Positions 57,362 through 61,615 of a stretch of DNA of 61,615 bases are shown here, piece after piece. Under the pieces are notes generated by a model. That model was not told the origin of the DNA. It saw only the letters and a program-made list of their open reading frames with translations, and made no database searches. The position numbers and the translations under genes were made by a program. Each line of letters begins with the position of its first letter. The stretch's first letter is position 1. This DNA is from Methylotenera sp. (GTDB taxonomy: Bacteria; Pseudomonadota; Gammaproteobacteria; Burkholderiales; Methylophilaceae), in the NCBI GenBank assembly GCA_009693255.1, contig SHXQ01000009.1, positions 1 through 61,615 on the forward strand, in the 5' to 3' direction.

Positions 57362-58087
57362 TCACTCATCTAAAGTGCCATCCGGAATAAACACATAGCC
57401 AAAACCCCACATCGTTTGTAAATAGCGGGGGTGCGCTATATCGGGCTCTATAAGTTTGCGTAACCGTGACACTTGCACATCAATACTGCGGTCAAATACA
57501 TCTAATTCACGGCCTCGGGCCAACTGCATGAGCCTATCACGAGATAAAGGTTGGCGTGGATGATCGACAAAGACTTTAAGCAAGGCAAACTCACCACTGG
57601 TAATAGTGATGGCAGCCCCGCCTTTGGTCAGCGAGCGCGTCGCGGTACTGAACACGAAATCGCCAATATTGACGTTGTCCGCATTGATGGTAGGTGCGCT
57701 CGGCTGCAAGCGCTCGTGTCTACGCATGACCGCATTGATGCGGGCTAATAACTCACGCGGATTAAATGGCTTAGGTAAGTAATCATCTGCGCCCATCTCA
57801 AGCCCAATAATTCTATCAACCTCATCGCCACGGGCAGTCAGCATAATAATGGGTAACATAGTGCCTGCACCACGAACTCTTCGGCAGATAGATAGGCCAT
57901 CTTCACCAGGTAGCATCAAATCTAATACCAGCAAATCAATCGGTTCAGCCGCGAGGATGCCATCCATTTCTTTGGCATCTTCTGCCACTTTAACGGTATA
58001 GCCTTGCTCGGTCAGGTAGCGCTGCAATAACTCTCGCAAACGCACATCATCGTCAACGACCAGTATTTTTTTATTTTGATTTTCCAT
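57362..58087 (-). CDS. ompR: OmpR-family response regulator
   Basis: A 241-residue winged-helix response regulator. The receiver has KILVVDDDVRLRELLQRYL and the phospho-acceptor at about D56 (LLVLDLMLPGEDG). The switch threonine/lysine parts are IIMLTARGDEVD and DDYLPKPFNPRELLARI. The C-terminal wHTH contains REL-DVFDRSIDVQVSRLRKLI and TMWGFGYVFIP. OmpR-like wording (GADDYLPKPFNPREL, ARGRELDVFDRSID) is close to true OmpR. It is transcribed with the adjacent kinase. Downstream targets are unknown. Confidence 0.93.
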   Translation of the reverse strand: MENQNKKILVVDDDVRLRELLQRYLTEQGYTVKVAEDAKEMDGILAAEPIDLLVLDLMLPGEDGLSICRRVRGAGTMLPIIMLTARGDEVDRIIGLEMGADDYLPKPFNPRELLARINAVMRRHERLQPSAPTINADNVNIGDFVFSTATRSLTKGGAAITITSGEFALLKVFVDHPRQPLSRDRLMQLARGRELDVFDRSIDVQVSRLRKLIEPDIAHPRYLQTMWGFGYVFIPDGTLDE

Positions 58088-58306
58088 TATTTAATTTAAG
58101 TCCGTTTTGTAGTTTTAATTTAAAAAAATGTTTTTAAGCAAGCGCATAGTGAAATCTAACTTACCGTTTAGTGTATGCTAAATTGACTTAATTTCAAATC
58201 ACCACCGTGCATATAAGCGGCTAAATGTTATCGCCGTTCAAGTGGAACCAAGTGCAGATCCTGCTAGTCTATGCAATATTCGCCGTCTTGTTACAATTAA
58301 TTACAA

Positions 58307-58324
58307 TTTCAATATAAATTGAAA
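58307..58324. promoter_or_regulatory. Palindrome between the ompR-like and EF-hand genes
   Basis: TTTCAAT, ATAA, ATTGAAA is a perfect 7-bp dyad. It is flanked by TTACAATT and GAAACA-like words that resemble parts of OmpR-type recognition sequences. The 263-nt intergenic region has no other recognisable feature. An operator for the neighbouring regulator is a guess. Confidence 0.3.
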
Positions 58325-58350
58325 CAATCGATTAACAATCGTACTTCATC

Positions 58351-58989
58351 ATGCTCTGTCCAACTCACGCTACAATATTTAAAGTTAAGGTCTTGATTAA
58401 ACCCACGTCAAAATATATTGCTATTGTTAAGCACACTTTTTTTGCGCTGTGTGTCGCCTTGGGCTTTTCATTTCATGTCGCCGCAGGGGGTAAAGCGGCC
58501 TTAGCGAATACAAACAAAACCAGCAAAGCCGTGACGGATGGCGAGGCGGCTAATGAGGGCATGCAACAAACGCTTGAGCTTAACTTTAGTCCAGAAAGCC
58601 GCGAAAAGTTACGCAAGGCGCTCGATGATTATGCGCGCTCTATAGACCAAGATCATGAACGCATTGAAGATCGCCGACGCGCTATGCAAGAAAGTCTAGA
58701 AGCCCGTTTTTTTGATGCCGATAACGACGGGGATGACACGATAGATCGGCAGGAAGCTACCGAAAAACTCCCCCAAATTGCCCGGCATTTCAATCAAGTC
58801 GATACTAATCAGGACGATGTGATTTCGCTTGATGAGCTTGCCATTGCGCAAAACCGCATACTTGAGCGCAGAAAAGCTGCTGAAGCCACAATTGCAGCGC
58901 AAAATCTACAATCAGCTTTAGAATTGGCCATAGCCAGCAAACCTAAAGCCAAAAAAACCACCAATAATACAAAAAAACGGGCGCTTTAA
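58351..58989 (+). CDS. Exported EF-hand calcium-binding protein
   Basis: A 212-residue protein with a hydrophobic export signal near residues 28-46. The first 26 residues before it are long for a signal peptide, so a later start (for example the TTG at residue 15) is possible. A charged helical region follows. There are then two EF-hand loops: DNDGDDTIDRQE at about 124-135 and DTNQDDVISLDE at about 151-162, both with the Asp/Glu spacing needed for calcium. The C-terminus is Lys/Thr-rich. The role is unknown. It is divergent from the OmpR-like gene. Confidence 0.8.
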   Translation: MLCPTHATIFKVKVLIKPTSKYIAIVKHTFFALCVALGFSFHVAAGGKAALANTNKTSKAVTDGEAANEGMQQTLELNFSPESREKLRKALDDYARSIDQDHERIEDRRRAMQESLEARFFDADNDGDDTIDRQEATEKLPQIARHFNQVDTNQDDVISLDELAIAQNRILERRKAAEATIAAQNLQSALELAIASKPKAKKTTNNTKKRAL

Positions 58990-59092
58990 TCTGTAATATT
59001 CCACTGAATCGCAATTAACACTCACCAAAACTCCCTTCTGCCTGATTTCATCAGCAACCTCATTCTAGGGCTTATCTAAAAAGTACCCGTTA

Positions 59093-60223
59093 ATGCGCTT
59101 AACCCTAGAAATCAGCGACAGCATCCTGCAAGTAAATGCACAAAGTTGGGACACCTTAGTCGGCGACATGCCGCTGTTAAGCCACGCTTTTTTAAGCGCC
59201 CTTGAAAGTTCTGGCTCGGTCGGGTCTGGCACTGGTTGGCAACCTTACCCAATGTTAGTGCATGACGCTGGCAAGCTAATTGGCGCCATGCCACTGTACA
59301 TAAAAAGCCACTCTTATGGCGAATATGTGTTTGACTGGGCTTGGGCTGAAGCGTACCAGCGTAGCGGCCTCAATTATCACCCCAAATTATTGTCTGCCAT
59401 TCCATTTACACCCATTACCAGCCAAAGAGTATTGGCCGACAATCTACAGATTAAAGCCTTAATGATAGAAGCTTTGACGGAAACGATGCACAAGCATCAA
59501 TTATCGTCGGTACACGTGCTATTCCCAGATGACGACTCTGCCGTTGCTTTAAAACAAGCTGGCTGGCTACAGCGTAATGGCGTGCAGTTTAGATGGCAGA
59601 ACGAAAATTTTAGAGATTTTGAAGATTTTTTAAGCACACTTAGCCACGATAAACGTAAGAAAATTCACCAAGAACGTAAAAAAGTGGCAGCATCCGGGCT
59701 AGTCTGTAAACGCATCAAAGGTGCAGATATTACGCCTGAGCTGTGGGATTTTTTCTATCAATGTTATGCCAATACCTATCTTGCGCATCGCTCAACACCC
59801 TATTTAACGCCGGCGTTCTTTCATGAAATTGGGCGGACGATGCCACAAAATATTTTGTTAATCGTGGCTTATGTCGATAACATTCTCGTGGCTAGCGCCC
59901 TAAATATTTACCATCAAACTACGCTGTTTGGCCGGTACTGGGGCGCTTTAAAGTACCTGCCTAATCTGCACTTTGAGCTTTGCTATTATCAAGCGCAAGA
60001 ATTCTGCATCGCAGAAAATATTCAATACTTTGAAGGCGGTGCACAAGGTGAGCACAAATTGGCCCGCGGGTTTAGGCCTAGGCCAACGTGCTCATTTCAC
60101 AAAATTGCCCATCCCGATTTTTCCAATGCCATACAAGACTTTGTCGATCAAGAATCGCAAGGCATTGCCGCCTATACCAATGAACTAGAAGCGCGCGCAC
60201 CGTTTAAAAGCCAAAATAATTAA
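59093..60223 (+). CDS. FemAB/GNAT-like DUF482 protein
   Basis: A 376-residue protein of the DUF482 (FemAB-like) family. Characteristic stretches are PLLSHAFLSALESSGSVG and GWQPYPMLVHDAG near the start, YVFDWAWAEAYQRSGLNYHPK, FRDFEDFLSTLSHDKRKKI, and the end piece FEGGAQGEHKLARGFRPRPT. Members have the double GNAT fold of Fem transferases and are often annotated as peptidoglycan biosynthesis proteins, but the substrate is not established. No membrane segment is visible. It stands alone between the EF-hand gene and an MFS gene on the same strand. Confidence 0.88.
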   Translation: MRLTLEISDSILQVNAQSWDTLVGDMPLLSHAFLSALESSGSVGSGTGWQPYPMLVHDAGKLIGAMPLYIKSHSYGEYVFDWAWAEAYQRSGLNYHPKLLSAIPFTPITSQRVLADNLQIKALMIEALTETMHKHQLSSVHVLFPDDDSAVALKQAGWLQRNGVQFRWQNENFRDFEDFLSTLSHDKRKKIHQERKKVAASGLVCKRIKGADITPELWDFFYQCYANTYLAHRSTPYLTPAFFHEIGRTMPQNILLIVAYVDNILVASALNIYHQTTLFGRYWGALKYLPNLHFELCYYQAQEFCIAENIQYFEGGAQGEHKLARGFRPRPTCSFHKIAHPDFSNAIQDFVDQESQGIAAYTNELEARAPFKSQNN

Positions 60224-60379
60224 GCGCAACTAGTCAGCCGTCGTTCATGGCCAGCGGCTATAGACAGCAAATACTGGGCAGATCGGATGAGTGCTTTCTT
60301 GGCATGTTACTATTACTGGCAATGGCGTATTGTTTAGTCAAATCCGAAAGCCTAATTTTAATTGAACAACATTGAACCC

Positions 60380-61615
60380 ATGAGCAGCCAATTTACCTTA
60401 ATGCAAGAACAGCGCTTCCGCCCATTTTTCTTGACCCAATTTCTAGGGGCATTTAATGACAATGTATTTAAAACCGCACTGATCACACTGGTAGTTTTTC
60501 ATGCTAGTAGTCTCTCTGACATAGACAGTGTAATGCTGGCTACCATATTACCCGGCTTATTTATTCTGCCATTTTTTCTATTTTCTGCAACCGCCGGACA
60601 AATCGCCGATAAGTTTGAAAAATCTCGCATCATGCGTTATGTGAAAATGTTTGAAATTGCCCTCATGCTCTTTGCCAGCGCAGGCTTCTTTCTCAATAAC
60701 ATAGCGTTACTTGGGGCTGCATTATTTATGATGGGCATGCACTCAACACTATTTGGCCCGGTGAAATATGCTTATTTACCGCAGCATCTAACAGAAAATG
60801 AATTAGTGGGTGGCAATGGCATGGTAGAAATGGGTACTTTTGCGGCAATACTACTCGGGCAAGTACTTGGTGCATCACTTGCGGTACAAACAAATCATGC
60901 CTTATTAACCAGCATTGCCACCATCACCATTGCCATGACAGGCTATTGGATTAGCTGTGAAATACCTGATTCGCCCGCAGCGGAGGCTAGCCTAAAAATC
61001 AATTGGAACCCGATTACGGAAATATTCCACAATCTAAAATTCGCTTGGCGTCATCAAGTAATCTGGCTCGCGTTGATTGCTATTTCTTGGTTTTGGTTCT
61101 ATGGCGCAACCTTGCTTGCGCAGTTTCCTAGCTTTGCAAAAAATGTACTTAAAGGTGATGAAAGTGTATTTATATTACTGCTTACGGTATTTTCTACTGG
61201 CATTGGCTTAGGTTCTTTACTGTGCGAAAAACTCTCAAAAGACGGACTAGGTCTGGGCTTAGTCGTATTTGGCGGCATAGGCTTAAGCCTGTCTGGTGCC
61301 GATTTATATTTCACTAGCAATGGCTTTCCTAGCGCAGCTGAAATTCAGAACTATTCACAATTATTGGGCCGATTGCAAAATTGGCGCTTGCTATTTGACA
61401 TTGCACTTATAGGACTATTTGGCGGGCTTTACATAGTGCCACTTTACGCATTAATTCAAACGCGCGCTGAAAAAAGCCATCAGTCGCGTGTGATTGCCGC
61501 CAACAATATTCTAAACGCCTTATTCATGGTGGCTGCCGCAGGATTCTCACTCTTTTTATTCAAACAAGGATTCAACATCCCGCAGTTATTTTTAGCAACA
61601 GCCCTACTCAACATG
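60380..61615 (+). CDS. LplT/Aas-type MFS transporter, cut by the window end
   Basis: From the ATG at 60380 an open frame runs off the end of the window, 412 codons without a stop. The N-terminus (FFLTQFLGAFNDNVFKTALI) is that of the lysophospholipid-transporter group of MFS proteins. About ten hydrophobic helices are visible in the part present, including GMHSTLFGPVKYAYLPQHL. In many proteobacteria this MFS part is fused to an acyltransferase and an acyl-ACP synthetase (Aas), giving a protein over 1100 residues long. Whether it is the short or fused form cannot be told here. A lysophospholipid flipping or reacylation role is the likely one. Confidence 0.85.
   Translation, partial: MSSQFTLMQEQRFRPFFLTQFLGAFNDNVFKTALITLVVFHASSLSDIDSVMLATILPGLFILPFFLFSATAGQIADKFEKSRIMRYVKMFEIALMLFASAGFFLNNIALLGAALFMMGMHSTLFGPVKYAYLPQHLTENELVGGNGMVEMGTFAAILLGQVLGASLAVQTNHALLTSIATITIAMTGYWISCEIPDSPAAEASLKINWNPITEIFHNLKFAWRHQVIWLALIAISWFWFYGATLLAQFPSFAKNVLKGDESVFILLLTVFSTGIGLGSLLCEKLSKDGLGLGLVVFGGIGLSLSGADLYFTSNGFPSAAEIQNYSQLLGRLQNWRLLFDIALIGLFGGLYIVPLYALIQTRAEKSHQSRVIAANNILNALFMVAAAGFSLFLFKQGFNIPQLFLATALLNM

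Overview
The window reads as a chromosomal segment of a betaproteobacterium, most likely a methylotroph of the Methylophilaceae (Methylotenera-like). This is inferred from gene order and protein style: glnA beside ntrBC, uvrA-MFS-ssb, tkt-gap-pgk-pyk, and miaB-phoH-ybeY-corC-lnt-glyQS. No marker gene that would settle the genus is present. I see no rRNA, tRNA, CRISPR array, complete insertion sequence or prophage.

Layout. (1) 1-5.2 kb, minus strand: nitrogen control with glnA, ntrB and ntrC. Between glnA and ntrB lies a frameshifted DUF4124 gene. The glnA leader carries a plausible sigma-54 promoter and two NtrC-like sites 31 bp apart. (2) 5.2-12.1 kb: rhodanese, aroE and mtgA, then uvrA divergent from a YajR-like MFS transporter and ssb. 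(3) 12.4-21.3 kb: a complete MdtABC/MuxABC-type RND efflux operon with its own outer-membrane factor. (4) 21.3-27.8 kb: an accessory region with two PAP2 phosphatases, three paralogous P-loop kinases of the thymidylate-kinase fold, an ICMT/PEMT-like membrane methyltransferase, a decayed glycosyltransferase, an LpxO-like hydroxylase and a secreted DUF2147 protein. (5) 27.85-34.9 kb: a sphingolipid (ceramide) locus with a flippase, serine palmitoyltransferase, dedicated ACP, ceramide-reductase-like epimerase, acyl-ACP ligase and a divergent ceramide-synthase-like N-acyltransferase. (6) 35.1-43.1 kb: tkt, gap, pgk, pyk, purC, a DUF1232 gene and ppa. (7) 43.1-54.4 kb, mostly minus strand: ygjP, plsC, gmhB, glyS, glyQ, lnt, corC, ybeY, phoH and miaB, interrupted by an mscL gene with an in-frame amber codon and a small secreted protein. 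(8) 54.5-61.6 kb: cysG, an EnvZ/OmpR-like pair, an EF-hand protein, a DUF482/FemAB-like protein and the start of an LplT/Aas-type MFS gene cut by the window edge.

How it fits together. The most interesting part is regions 4 and 5 read as one unit. The ceramide core resembles the bacterial pathway worked out in Caulobacter (SPT, then ceramide synthase, then reductase, fed by a private ACP and acyl-ACP ligase). Beside it are genes of the kinds expected to decorate or move a lipid: a possible acyl-chain 2-hydroxylase, kinases, phosphatases, a small-molecule methyltransferase, a flippase and a dead glycosyltransferase. My hypothesis is a sphingolipid-modification locus in a methylotroph. The enzyme-family calls rest on visible motifs. 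The link between the two halves is inference from proximity.

Several start codons are placed at a better-supported codon inside a longer open frame, with the reason given in each entry.
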